From the NCBI RefSeq assembly GCF_910592395.1, contig NC_088313.1, positions 13,038,437 through 13,102,436 of the forward strand: a DNA stretch of 64,000 nucleotides, in the 5' to 3' direction. The position numbers were made by a program, and so were the translations under genes. Positions within the stretch are counted from its first letter, which is position 1; every line of letters begins with the position of its first letter. The DNA comes from Lineus longissimus (taxonomy: Eukaryota; Nemertea; Pilidiophora; Heteronemertea; Lineidae). This document shows positions 46,593 through 58,242 of this stretch, piece by piece. A model generated the notes under the pieces. That model was not told the DNA's origin and made no database searches. It saw only the letters and a program-made list of their open reading frames with translations.

Positions 46593-46604
46593 TATTGCCC
46601 CAAG

Positions 46605-46790
46605 GAGGGCAACCACATTAGTTAAACCATGCCACTGGGGTCATGCCACCAAAATAATATTGTACAAATGGGTTTTAAAAGGATAACGACTACATCAGTT
46701 ACATGTAAACAATGACACTAAGTAGTCATGAAACAAAAGTTATTCTCAACAAAAGAGTTACGGATGGGTGACGTTCACAGCAATAACATG
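46605..46790 (+). repeat. Degenerate repeat block, left part
   Basis: Words such as CACATTAGTTAAACCATG, TTGTACAAATGGGTTTTA and AGGATAACGACTACATCAGT recur in diverged form about 1.1 kb to the right at 47743-47990. The two blocks look like one old array split by the 300-bp repeat element between them. Confidence 0.5.
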
Positions 46791-46794
46791 AAAA

Positions 46795-47742
46795 GGCCAA
46801 GGGCCATTGAGCTTACCATATATAGATATTTGGTGGTTAGGAATTCGTCCTTGTTAAGAAACCGACTACATGTATAGTTTAAAGGTCAAATCAAAATCGT
46901 TAGGACATGTGATGTATCCTTGCTTGGAGTACCTACCATAAAAATATTATCGAAAACAAGTCACGAATAAACGAGATATTGCACTTTTTACCTTTTCAGT
47001 TTTTGCTCCCTGGTGGCAAAGTCTAGAACTATATCGGACCAAAATTCGGTGTCAAAGGTTATCTTACCGAGAGGGTCATGTGTACCAAGTTTCAAGTTGT
47101 CAGCTTTAGTGGTTAAGAAACGAGCCACACTAAAACGGTCAATTTACACTAATTGACCTCTTTGACCTTGTAAAGTAGGTCAAATCAAAAACCCATATAA
47201 TATGTGATGTATCCTTGCTTGGAGAACCTACCATAAGAATAGCATTGAAAAAAAGTCACTAATAAGCAAGATATTGCTCTTTTTTACTTTTTTAGTTTTG
47301 GCCCTCTGGTGAGCAAGTCGAGAATCAGATCAGACCGAAATTCTGTGTCAGAGAATCAGATCAGACCGAAATTCTGTGTCAGAGTGTACATGACGTAGGG
47401 AGTCATGTGCACCAAATTTCAATTTCATAGCTTTAGCGGTAAAGAAACGTGCCATAGTTACACACAAACGGCCAATTTATGTCATTTGACCTCTGTGACC
47501 TTGAAAATTAGGTCAAATCAAACACCCGTAAGCTGTGCGATGTATCCTTGCTCGGCGTACCTACCATAAAAATATCATCGAAAAAATTCACTAATAAGCG
47601 CGATATTGCACTTTTTACCTTTTTCAGTTTTGGCCCCCTGGTGGCCAAGTCGAGAATCAGATCGGATCGAAATTCGGTGTCAGAGGTTATATGACGTAGG
47701 GAGTAATGTGTACCAAATTTCAAGTTCATAGCTTTAGCGGTT
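46795..47742 (+). repeat. Tandem repeat element with about 300-bp units, copy B (truncated)
   Basis: It begins GGCCAAGGGCCATTGAGCTTA, like copy A, and carries three units with the CTGGTGG landmark near 47011, 47307 and 47639. The sequence leaves the repeat mid-unit at GCTTTAGCGGTTA and lacks the (GAC)n tail and right end of copy A. Confidence 0.78.
47321..47382 (+). repeat. Exact 31-bp tandem duplication
   Basis: A 31-bp segment starting AGAATCAGATCAGACCGAAA is repeated exactly back to back inside the second unit of copy B. It explains the longer 332-bp spacing to the next unit and is a recent slippage event. Confidence 0.9.
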
Positions 47743-47990
47743 ATGAGAGGTCATAGAGGGAATCTAATTCTGTACAAAAAAGGAGTTTCAACAATGAGAC
47801 TGAGAGATCGTGGAGGGAATATAATTTTGCACAAAGGAGTTAAGGATGGTGAGCACATCAGTTAAACACTGGCTCTCACAGGTCATGGTTCCCAAATCAT
47901 GTTGTACAAAGGAGTTTTATAGGATAGCTTTCACATCAGTTAAACAATGACACTTTGAGGTTATGGAGCCAAAATCAGTTTGAACTTGGA
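47743..47990 (+). repeat. Degenerate repeat block, right part
   Basis: ACATCAGTTAAACAATGACA, TTGTACAAAGGAGTTTTATA and GGTCATGG-type words repeat two or three times with about 80-bp spacing, and match the block left of copy B. Confidence 0.5.
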
Positions 47991-48249
47991 GTAAACTAAT
48001 ACAATGATCACACTCAATAGATGTACTCTAGTTTCTCACTTCTTACGTCCAGCCAGATCTTTACATAATGCACATTTCTAGGCCCGTAATGGGGGAAATT
48101 TTAGGCCTTCTATTCAAGCCACTATTGCAATTGATGCTGCTGGTCAATCAATCAAGAAACTTACTTCCGTCGTTAGCCTCCTAAATGAACACATACACTG
48201 GCTTACTGCAGTGGACGTTAGGCGTGCGAAACCTGAGTAGATCAGATTA

Positions 48250-49800
48250 CTTGGTACCGAGGAATTTTAACCAGAGGAACAGTGATTGCTACTTAGTAAT
48301 TGAGTATAACAGCTGTGATAACATTTGAAAGAGATCAAGTTACGAAATTGTTTGCAACTGAGGAATTGAATATGAAAGTCGTGGTAAAATTTTAAAAGAG
48401 GTCAATGTTCACAACTGAGGAATGAGGTATTACGATCAGAAAATGTTAAGAGATCACAGCTGAACATAAAGGCATAAAACTCTTTACTACAGTTTGTGGA
48501 GCTGAGAATAACATTCAAGATGAGATTACGAGGTCAAGGAATAAAATTGATGGCTGACTGAGGAACTGATTATGACAATTTTGTTACCATGTGAGGTCAA
48601 CGCTGAAAACTGAATGCCACTAAAGCATTGTGGAAGATAATAATAATAATAATAATTTATTTGATTTAAAGTGCTAAAATAATGGTGCATACATTTTCTA
48701 AGCACTGTACATAATATTAAATGAGTACATTAAAAGTGGTGAGGCCAAGAGGCCAAGGGGACCAAATTGTTTCTTGCTGAAGAACTGAATTTGACAATTG
48801 TGAAGGCCAAATCATAAAATAGTTTACAAGTGAGGAACTGAGCATGTCAATAGTGATGACATTATAAATATATCAATGCCTTAAACTGCTTTCTTCTGAG
48901 GAACTGAGTATTACGATCATAATGACATAAACAGATAAAGGCAATTAAAACTGTAGGAATTCGAATTAAGAGGTCAAGACTTGAGGCTGACGAATTGACA
49001 ATCATGATAACATTAAGAGGTCAAGGCTGAACACTGAGTGCTACTGAGGAATTGCGGAAGAGGCCAAGGGAATCAATATTTTTGCTACTCAATTACGCTT
49101 GACAATTGTGATTAAAATTAAGAGGCCAAAGCATAAATGGTTTACGACTCAGGAACTGAGTATGACAATAAAGTTCAAAAGTTCTGTGGATTTAACTCTG
49201 AGTGTCTCTTGCAGTATGACAGTCATCTCTACTCAGGACTGAGGATCATGATATGAAATTGTCTAAAACCGAGAAATTTAAAAGTATGACGATGCATTAA
49301 GAGTTCAATGTTGGAACATCTGTACTACTGAAGTACTGGTTATGGCATTAATGAAGACACTGAGAGATCAATGCATGGAATAGCTTACTGCTGAGGATCC
49401 GAGTATGACAATCATGGTGACATTAAAGATTCAAGGCTGAAAAGGACCTACGACTGAGAGAAAGTGAGTATAAATATTTATGAACACATTAAGAGGTCAA
49501 GGCAGTAAATTGAGCTGAGTAAACAATCATTTACGAGGTTAAGGCATAAATGGTTTACAACTAAACAAAGAACTTGGTATGGAAATCATAATGATATTTT
49601 AAGAGTCAAGGCTTTTTTACTACTGATCATGGATCAGGATCATGGATCAGGATTCAGGATCGCGATCGTCATTTAAACAGGTCGAGGTATTGTTTACTCA
49701 TATTCGCATAATCTTTCAATATTGAAAGATTTTGCAACTCTGGGAGATGAGTATGACGATCTCGATTTAAAGAAGTCAGGCCATTAAATTGTTCAGTTAC
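48250..49800 (+). repeat. Long decayed minisatellite, about 65-110 bp irregular units
   Basis: The phrases GAGGAACTGAGTATGACAAT, ATGACATTAAGAGGTCAAGG and CATAAATGGTTTAC recur a dozen or more times in altered order and spacing across 1.5 kb. The family is too diverged for a fixed period. Open frames are absent. Confidence 0.65.
48640..48660 (+). repeat. (AAT)n microsatellite
   Basis: A short AATAATAATAATAATAATTT run is embedded in the decayed array. Confidence 0.85.
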
Positions 49801-50397
49801 AAGAAGGATGTAAATGTTAAAGTAAAACTAGAACATATGTTTTTGTAAACTAACGAAGCTCATGTCATGTTTTCCGTTCGGAAGACAGAAAGTTAAATTG
49901 ACTACCACTAGACAAAGAAAGGTCTCGGCTGATCATGCCGGGAGATGATGAATTGAAGATGACAACACTGGTGAATTAATGGCTTAATCAATTACATAGT
50001 CATGAACTTACGTGTTGTTGGTGGTAAATCCAGATCGCAAGATAGATAATCCTCAGAGATAATCCAAGAATGAAATTTGGAATGTAAATGTTAATCCAAA
50101 GAGAACATAGCTTAACAAAGTATTCCAGAGATGAGGGTATCCGCCGCGTTAAGATGAAAACTGCGATCGCGAGAACATTTCGTGTATCCAGAGAAAGTTA
50201 AAGCTCAGTGGAGCGAGGAGGCTCCACGATGACTCGTCCCTCCAGCCGTCATCTCGAGTATGTTGCTACATCATTCAAACATCGATCCAGACCTGGAAAT
50301 ACAGAATGACACTGGTTTAAAGCAATGCATACATAGACGTACACGCATGAGACTCGCAGAACGATCGAAATGGATACACGCCAATATATCCACATAC
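49801..50397. other. No gene recognised
   Basis: Unique-looking sequence between the decayed array and a possible exon. Confidence 0.4.
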
Positions 50398-50497
50398 GTG
50401 AGCTCCCCGGCGAGACTGGCGCGAGATCGAGAGGGAAACCAAGAGAGTGCAGAGATGAGAAGGTAAACAAGAGAAAGCCCGCCATTGCCGCTACCGT
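50398..50497 (-). CDS. Possible first coding exon with signal-peptide-like start
   Basis: On the minus strand an acceptor (TTACTTTCCAG) precedes position 50497. An ATG follows at 50485 and a GTATGT donor begins at 50397. The 29 codons read MAGFLLFTFSSLHSLGFPLD and on, resembling a secretory signal peptide. An overlapping plus-strand frame also ends at a GTAAAC donor-like site, so the strand is uncertain. Confidence 0.2.
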
Positions 50498-50512
50498 CTG
50501 GAAAGTAAGCAA

Positions 50513-52080
50513 TCGACATTAAGGTAAAGAGGACTCATACCTACACATCGAAAAGACGGACATAACTAAAGGAAAAAGAATCAAAATAACAACATTTCTC
50601 GGAACCCATATTATCCGTGTCAGATACTATTCAGGCTATTCAACACACGCGACTATTCAATTCAATGAGATCCATTCAGTGTTGAGATCGAGGCTCTGCC
50701 GCGCTTAAAATAGACTCATTATTCCTGATTTTCAGGGCGAATTCCTGCAGCTGGTTTTATCAAACTCGTTAGGCGGGTAATTACTACTAACTGTTCTGGA
50801 GTCGTTTGTTGGCTAAATGAGGCAGTTTCGTCGTATGGGGGTTGTATGTAATGTACACAAAATAAGAGAGTTGGTACAGAATGATAAAAGTTGGTGTACG
50901 TTACAGATACAACTGCTAAGCGCGCAATTTTTCGCCTATCTACCAAACAATTCATAAAAAAAGAAAATTATGTCACTCCGATTTTATTTTGGCAGATGAA
51001 AAAACTTCCTTACGGTGATTCCAATCAAAACAGTTTATCGCAGGTTTTTTTTCGCGAAGTTTGATTGTTCGCGATGTGTGCCAAGTTAAAACGCTCGCGA
51101 ATATCCGGCGGTTTGCAGTGTTATATCAGCAGAATTCCTAGCCTTATCGCGATGCAGGCTGATAAGTCGCACTGGCTTCCGGGACACTCACTTGAAGAGT
51201 AGGTGGAAGAAAAAACCGTTCACTGAAACACTCGGAACCAAGCAAGGAGAAAAAGTGCAATGTAGGTGGGACACACAATGTTTTTCTTTCTTTTTTTCAC
51301 AGGCTCGTGTACAACCTATTACGCCCCGTTTGATCAAAAAGTGAGATTCAATGCGGTTGTGACTTCGAATTTGCATTAAATTTGTTAAACATGCGAGCGT
51401 CTACATGTATTTCGTGCACGACGGATGATTTTGAATTTGTTTGCAGACTTAGAATTACGGTAATCTGTACCAAATGATTAGGTTGTCATCCCTGTAAGAC
51501 TTAAATTGGCTTTTATTGATTCACGCAACTGCAAGCATTGGCTTTAGACGGAAAACAGTAATGGCACAATAATTTATAAGATATTGAAATGAACTCTTGA
51601 ATCCTTCCAGTCGGGTGCAGTGGCAACAACAGCGCCTATCACCTCTGAGGTATCGGAATGCGACTCGACGTCGGTCCCTGTACATCAATGTGATAGATAG
51701 GGCAACTCTCTTTAACAGCGTCGGTTTCCTCCCAGGCCCCTGCCCCGGTTTCCTCCTACATTTTACATAACAAATCGCTCACTATTGATATGGGGCTATT
51801 AATGCTCAGACACGCAACATGATGCCAGGTTTCGTCACTCAAGGGAACATCGCGTCAGGAGTTAATTAGTACTTACTCATTCCATCAGCAGGTGCTTCAA
51901 TTCAAAGTGGAGAGTTTATCGATCAATATTATCTGCAGTGTATTACCGGTGATACACTGCATATTATGCAATTCCCACTTGAGGTAAGGTTTGCCCGCTC
52001 AGGGATGCATGTTTTCCCCCTATATATCTTTACATTCACTGATACGAGTCGAGGAAGACCAACAGCTGATGCTCGTTTAA
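50513..52080. other. No gene recognised
   Basis: Short open frames only. A minus-strand frame at 51188-51376 crosses homopolymer runs and is unconvincing. Confidence 0.45.
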
Positions 52081-52338
52081 TTGAGTGGGCACAGTAATCA
52101 TGATGTCCAGAAGAGCGAGTTCACAACCTCGGCACCTGATATCTGGCCTAATGCAACCTCAGAATTCAGTGATAGCTCATGTTCGCTAATCGGATATTCT
52201 GTTGACTATGGTGCCCATAGACTACAAGGCCACAAGGGGTTTCATGGGCCATTAACTGACAATGGATCAAATCAGTCTGCCTTACCACTGTCAAGCCTGG
52301 CTGTCACTATTTCTTTACTGTTGGCAACTCTGGCATAA
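52081..52338 (+). CDS. Possible last exon with a GPI-anchor-like C-terminus
   Basis: The 85-codon frame has no ATG start and is entered through possible acceptors at GCACAG (52094) or GTCCAG (52110). It is polar, with potential N-glycosylation at NAT and NQS. It ends in a hydrophobic tail, ALPLSSLAVTISLLLATLA, immediately before TAA. That is the layout of a GPI-anchor signal, as in cell-surface adhesion proteins. No domain is seen, so the inference is weak. Confidence 0.3.
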   Translation: MSGHSNHDVQKSEFTTSAPDIWPNATSEFSDSSCSLIGYSVDYGAHRLQGHKGFHGPLTDNGSNQSALPLSSLAVTISLLLATLA

Positions 52339-55300
52339 TATATGAGCTATTATAGTACGCGACTAAGTGACTTTGACATGCAAGATCATATAACTTAACC
52401 CTCTTGCTCTGACAGAGGGCTAAAAAGCAAACGCCACACGATAAAGAACTGAGAGAAAGATTATTTATTTTCTGATTCACTTTTCAGCTCACATTGTACT
52501 CAGTTATCAAGATATATGGACTAAAGTTACCAGATTCGACAGGCACCCCCGAAATCAGGTGAATCATTGATATTCAGGCTTCACGGAAAACGGCAGAGCA
52601 GTGTTTAACAATTCTGAAATAGCCTTGAACGTGTGGGAAATATTGTTTAGATTAGTATGAGTTGTACATCGACGACTTAGAACTCTATTGAAAGTGATGA
52701 TACTAGCTCGACTTCATTATTCAGTCGAGAATTAAGCACCTCACGAAGCTCCTACTGCCACTAGTTAACTGCTTGTTTGTTTGACATCAATGCCCTAAAC
52801 CACAATCACGATGCAACTTTTACCTTTTATTTCGAGTAGAATTAAACTTTGATAATAGCCAAAGCAGCGGAGATACAGTCATCAATGATTCTGACAAAGT
52901 GCCTACTCACGTCAATGTCACACTATGTACACCATTAGCAACCACCGCTAAAATATCTGCATTTTCAAAAGTGTCACATTATCAGTAGCAACGAAAAGTC
53001 CTACTTCAAGGCAAGTTCATTCGTTGCCTATATAAGGCACAATATCCAGCCTACGCCCTTAGATCTGCAAAAGCACGAATACTTCGTTCGTTTCAATGCT
53101 GCTGTATGACTATGAGTAAGACTTTCATCCATTTGAGACGGATGACTGTGCGTCTGTGGATATTTCCATAGTGACGTTACAATTGGATTAGACATCACCA
53201 GCGTTTCAAGGCAGGGTTTTAAGACTCGTCTGTGCACAGAATGCTCCCGAGGCATGCTCCGGATGAGGTATAGTATAGGGAAACTTAAGTAAAATTGCGA
53301 TAAGCATTGACTTGCCCAAAAGACGTGGTTCTGCTGCACTCGTTGGCTTTAAAGGTTGTTTATTATTACCCGCCGTGTTATCAAATTATTTATTTGCACA
53401 ACTATCACAAGTACAGACAGTATGGCATATACATGTACATGCATGAATATCAGTGGTTTCGAATGATCAGATGACTGTGGCCTTTTGTACTAGTGACGCC
53501 GTTCACTGTAGAATATCAAGATGATATCCTATAGCAATACTCTGTAGCAGGCCATTGATTTTTCTTGGTATGTTTCCGCTAAAATTGTCTTCCAAGATAT
53601 TCCAAAAATGTCTCTTCATCTTCAACTTTCAAGACATTCCAAAGATGTATCCTTATCTTTCAAAATCTCCCACGTTATCAAAAACCTGAACGACAAAAGG
53701 TAACAGCTGCCAAACAGCTTTTGAGAGATGGTAGACCGATGTTGTCAGTTACCCCAAGTACCCATGTCACTAGTGTCAGCGCAAAAGATGATCCGGAATG
53801 AACTCGACGTGATGACAAAATGACTTCCAACCCAGACCTTGACCGCCAGAGGCTAGAGACGTTCCGGTTAACACGCCCCAAGGAGGATATCATGATAGGA
53901 TAACGACGACGAGGCAATTCAAGACATAGGGAAATATGACAATTAATACAAAATGCACCTCTTCACTTCGGGGTTCGCGGCCATGTTTTTGTCAAATTTT
54001 GCTATCAGAGGACTATATCCCCAGTAATATTCCAGTGACCAATTATATCTGAAAACTAACACTGGCATGTGACAACTGTATAACTGCCTTCCGCCAGGAG
54101 GGGGGGGGGGCTCCAAACGTTAATCAAAACTATCTCCTGAAGGACATGATCTTACATATCAACAATAAACATTTATATTGAAGAAGCATAAAGCACACAG
54201 AATGAGTAAAAACCCCCTTCTTCATGTCAAGTGGCGCCGGTGTGCCCCCTGTCCCCGGCCCCTCTGGCAGAAATCAGGCCTGGTTCGGAAATACACATAT
54301 GCACAATTTTCTCCGAGGCCAAGTCAGCCTTTGGAATGCCAAAACGATGCAGAATTAGACAACATTTCGAGGAGTAAAGCAACAAAATTCGAACAAAACA
54401 ACAACCTCCAATTTCAGCCTTATTAGGTAACAACATGATGAACTTTTAGGTAACATTACTCATGATAATCTGTATCCGCCATGAACCCAAGCCGAGATCA
54501 AGGATGAGCCATCAAACACTGGTAAACGATTAATCGAATAATCTATCAATACATGTACTAAATAACAATATGACTATAAATACACAGAGACAGGAAGACG
54601 TCAATCCATCTCGAGGCTGTTTAGTCACAGGGGCGACGGGATATCAGAACCTCAGGGTCAAAAGTTGAAGGACGACTCAGATTTTTGATGGTCACATAAT
54701 TCGGATAGAAGGTTAGGACTCCGTAGCTGGAAGGTAGTTCTACCAGGGAGCTCTTACAACAACTCCTAGGTTCTGACCAGCACCAACACAAAGTGTCCTT
54801 TAATGGTATAAAGGTCTAGCATTGTAAATTTTAACCAATACCTGTAGATGTCTTTCAATGTTCATGATGATTTAAAGGATTTTGATGGTTAATCATTTAA
54901 AAATTACCTTCTATGTCATGGTAATCTCCAGTTGCCTGTGAACATGGTGAAGAGGACACAATGACATAATGGTCAAAAGGTATTTCGCAAACCTTTTTAC
55001 TATACTTCAAAAACCGAACAAAAAGACATGGTCGTTTTACTGTTTTTTACTTACATATCCATTATCTGCCTCACCAAGGTAAATCCACTATCCAAGTAAA
55101 ACACAGAATATCGGTCTCCTATCGGTCAAATCAGGGAGGAACGGTTGAAGCCTTCATTGCGCATTGATACACTTCAAGCAAATCTCCGTTTCGGGATCGA
55201 GTCACTTCACGGATCCCCGATATTCAATCATGTCAATATCTTTGCCCGAACTGGAACCAGCTGTGTCTATGTTGTATGTAGTCCCTTCAAAACACACATT

Positions 55301-57789
55301 ACATATAATGTAAATGTCACAACACGCCAACAGCCTGTCAGCAAATATGTTGGCCCAACCTCAAGCGTGACGGATTTTGGTGTGGGCCTTATCCGAGTAC
55401 TCATTCATTCTGTGAATTAGTTCAATGTATTTTGATTACTTGAGTTGGTTTCGAGAATTAGGCCTTTTATACGAGAAAATACTACGCATGTGTATGGAGT
55501 AGGCCAACATCATCACGATTTGTTTCATTGTTTTCTGGTATCAAGCACACGTTCTTACTACACCATTCACTGTTCATTAAGTAGAACAGTAATAATAATG
55601 ATAAAAACCTGTGTGCTGTAGCTACGGTAGTAAAATGATATCCCGCAGCCACAATCAGTCCTTTGCAGGAGGCTGTAACGGCTGATATCAAGATTTTTAA
55701 AACGATGTGGTTACTGACGTCACGAATAAACGCGTAAATAATCTCCATAAAAGGTACCCCATTTCCCAAAATTGAAGTAGGCCTACAGACTACAATGGTC
55801 CCGTTAGTTGACTTGTGAGGCCATAGACTACCAATATTTGTACGCATACTTTCAAATCAAAGGTATTATTCCTGGCTTAGTTCATGCATGGTTCATGTAG
55901 GCCTTTTAGACCTTTTAGACAAGGGATAATCTCATCGACTTAAATGGTGGAGTGCACGGCAGGGATGGTTTCACCCCGGGACTTGACCTGAAAGGACAGG
56001 TTTTCGGAGCGTTTTTCGAAGAGTTTAGGTTTGTACATATTGTATGAACGTTATAATATAAAATGAAAAAATACTGTGTACTACACCGGCGCCAATGGAA
56101 TCTGCCGACCGCTGTGCGTGATTTATTCAGTAACAGCGTTTTTATGGAAATTGTATATTATTAGACGTGAATTTTTTTGTGCACAAATTTGGGGTAGGGG
56201 AAACAAAAATTGACATAAATCAGGAACTATCCAACAAAAGACTATGATATACCACTCAAAATGTTTGTAATAAATTTCTCTACCGCATAAAACAATGAAT
56301 ATGCGAATCATCAGTGTTACGAATGCGACAAAGAGCTCGACGGCGACACGGCCAGGAGAGACGGCAATCGGACGGTTTTAAAATAGAACAAAATTAGTAT
56401 ACTAATTGCGATAGCTCCAAAATGTATACATTTGATTGGCCAACTTTCAAGAATAATACTATTCTGGATACTGCGTTTATCGACGTCATGAATTATTGTG
56501 TGTTAGTACCACTAGGGGTCATAAGGAGCTGGTATCTGCATTCTGAATTGCCGCTTGGGCCAAGCTATCTCGTCAAAATATGAAGACATCTGAGACTATC
56601 GCCATCTAAACACATAAGTGCTGTCAGTAAACTGCTGTCTGACGGAAACTGCCAAGGTGTCATTCCTGAAGACCTACAATATCGTAAATAATGCGTATCA
56701 TTAGCGAATAATGACGGAAAATTACCCATCGTTCAATGTCGTCTGAAGGCGGGAGCATTGCCAGGGGGCGTGGCAACAACGGATCGGAAAATAGACGTTT
56801 TACCTTAGCTTGTCCTTGATGTCATCGTTTATACAGATGTCTCCCTTTAATGTCAGTTGTGTCGGTCGTTTTGAAGTAGAGTGTACTTTATCACATTTCC
56901 ATCCCGCAATGTGCCACATTCTTAATATAACTACAGCCATTATATACAAATGTTACAACGTGCGTGTGCCACATCCAAATATATCCGAAACAGACTCATC
57001 CATTCTTTGCAATAGACAAAAATAACTTGACATACTCCGGTCGCATACTCTGTCCACTTACCATTAGTTTGGTATTATGTGTCTCGCGTTTCATGTTCTA
57101 AATAATACCATTATGAAAGCGGCTCGCGACATCTCACCGTGCCGATATTGCCGTCAAAGCAACTGCCGCTTTGTGCAGTCACCTCGGCAACGTCGAAAGG
57201 TCATTGCCCGTATCTACGCAAGCATTGTCAGCCATTGCCAAGGCGGGCTAGTCAATGATTGCTGACAGCCCACAGCATAAGAATCTTGAAATATCTTGGG
57301 TAGCAGTGCAATTTGAGATTGCCCCTATACAGATTCGTCATTCAACGGATGTATAGCATATCCGTGGTCATTCTTAAATTTCTCCACATATGAAAGCTTG
57401 ATAACCTCTTCCAAAATAGACACTTTCTGTTAATTTGAACACTACCAAACTTGATGTATCGGTAGTGAGAGGGCATCTCTCCCACCCAACCCCATCATTC
57501 ATGCCACAGAAAATTTAATCCAATCGGGTGAATACAGTTCGGAATGCGAAACATAAGATGGCTGCTTGGCGGCCATTACTGAGTGTCGGAACAGGCGCAA
57601 ATCGCAAGGCAGCCCCAACACCATAATCACACAGTTGAAACCAATCCTACAAACCGTTGCCTCAGCTGGATACACGGACAAGGGTAAACCTGTTTCCTTA
57701 CCGAAATCGGGATTATAACCGCATATGATTTCGCATAATTAATTTGAAATTGTCCGGTATCTTCCATACAATTTCATGATGATCTCAGC
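52339..57789. other. No gene recognised
   Basis: The longest open frame is 121 codons (55482-55847, minus strand), within chance expectation. A short two-copy repeat of about 38 bp (AAGAYATTCCAAARATGT) lies near 53592-53665, and a G run at about 54098-54109. Confidence 0.4.
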
Positions 57790-58242
57790 ATGCATGCCTT
57801 ACTCGTCACACAATTTATATATGATATTTCGATTAGAAGAGCTATAATGCAGAGGTTAATACCATACCTCCACGGCCCCACCTACCCAATGACCTCATCT
57901 TTATGTAAGAATAGCAAATTCTCAAGAGTCATGAAAGTGGTATGTACCTGTACATATTATTGTCTTTTGTTATGCTATCTGGGATATACATACATGTACT
58001 TTATTCAACAATTCCCAAGTTTCCGGTCGATTACAAAGCAACCCAATGATTCATCAGCTTCCGATATTCCAAGCAAACGAGATAACAATATCACTGTGCA
58101 TATTCCTACGCTTAGTAACAAATCCAAGCCTAACATTGTTGGAACAAACAAGCAAACGAATGTGATAGCTTTCTGGTCGTGTTCCATTACTTTTTACCAA
58201 AAGTACATCGAAGTCAATGACTTGACATCCATGTACTGTTGA
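57790..58242 (+). CDS. Possible type II membrane protein fragment
   Basis: A 150-codon frame starts at ATG 57790. From an inner Met near residue 48 it reads a short cytoplasmic lead, a hydrophobic segment (CTYYCLLLCYLGYTYMYFI) and a Ser/Asn/Lys-rich stretch. That is the layout of Golgi glycosyltransferases and sulfotransferases with an N-terminal anchor. No catalytic motif is present before the stop. The length is borderline for chance in a window of this size. Confidence 0.25.
   Translation: MHALLVTQFIYDISIRRAIMQRLIPYLHGPTYPMTSSLCKNSKFSRVMKVVCTCTYYCLLLCYLGYTYMYFIQQFPSFRSITKQPNDSSASDIPSKRDNNITVHIPTLSNKSKPNIVGTNKQTNVIAFWSCSITFYQKYIEVNDLTSMYC

Noticed and set aside
55482-55847. 121-codon minus-strand open frame
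   Set aside because: Several frames of this length are expected by chance in 64 kb of this composition, and no motif supports it.
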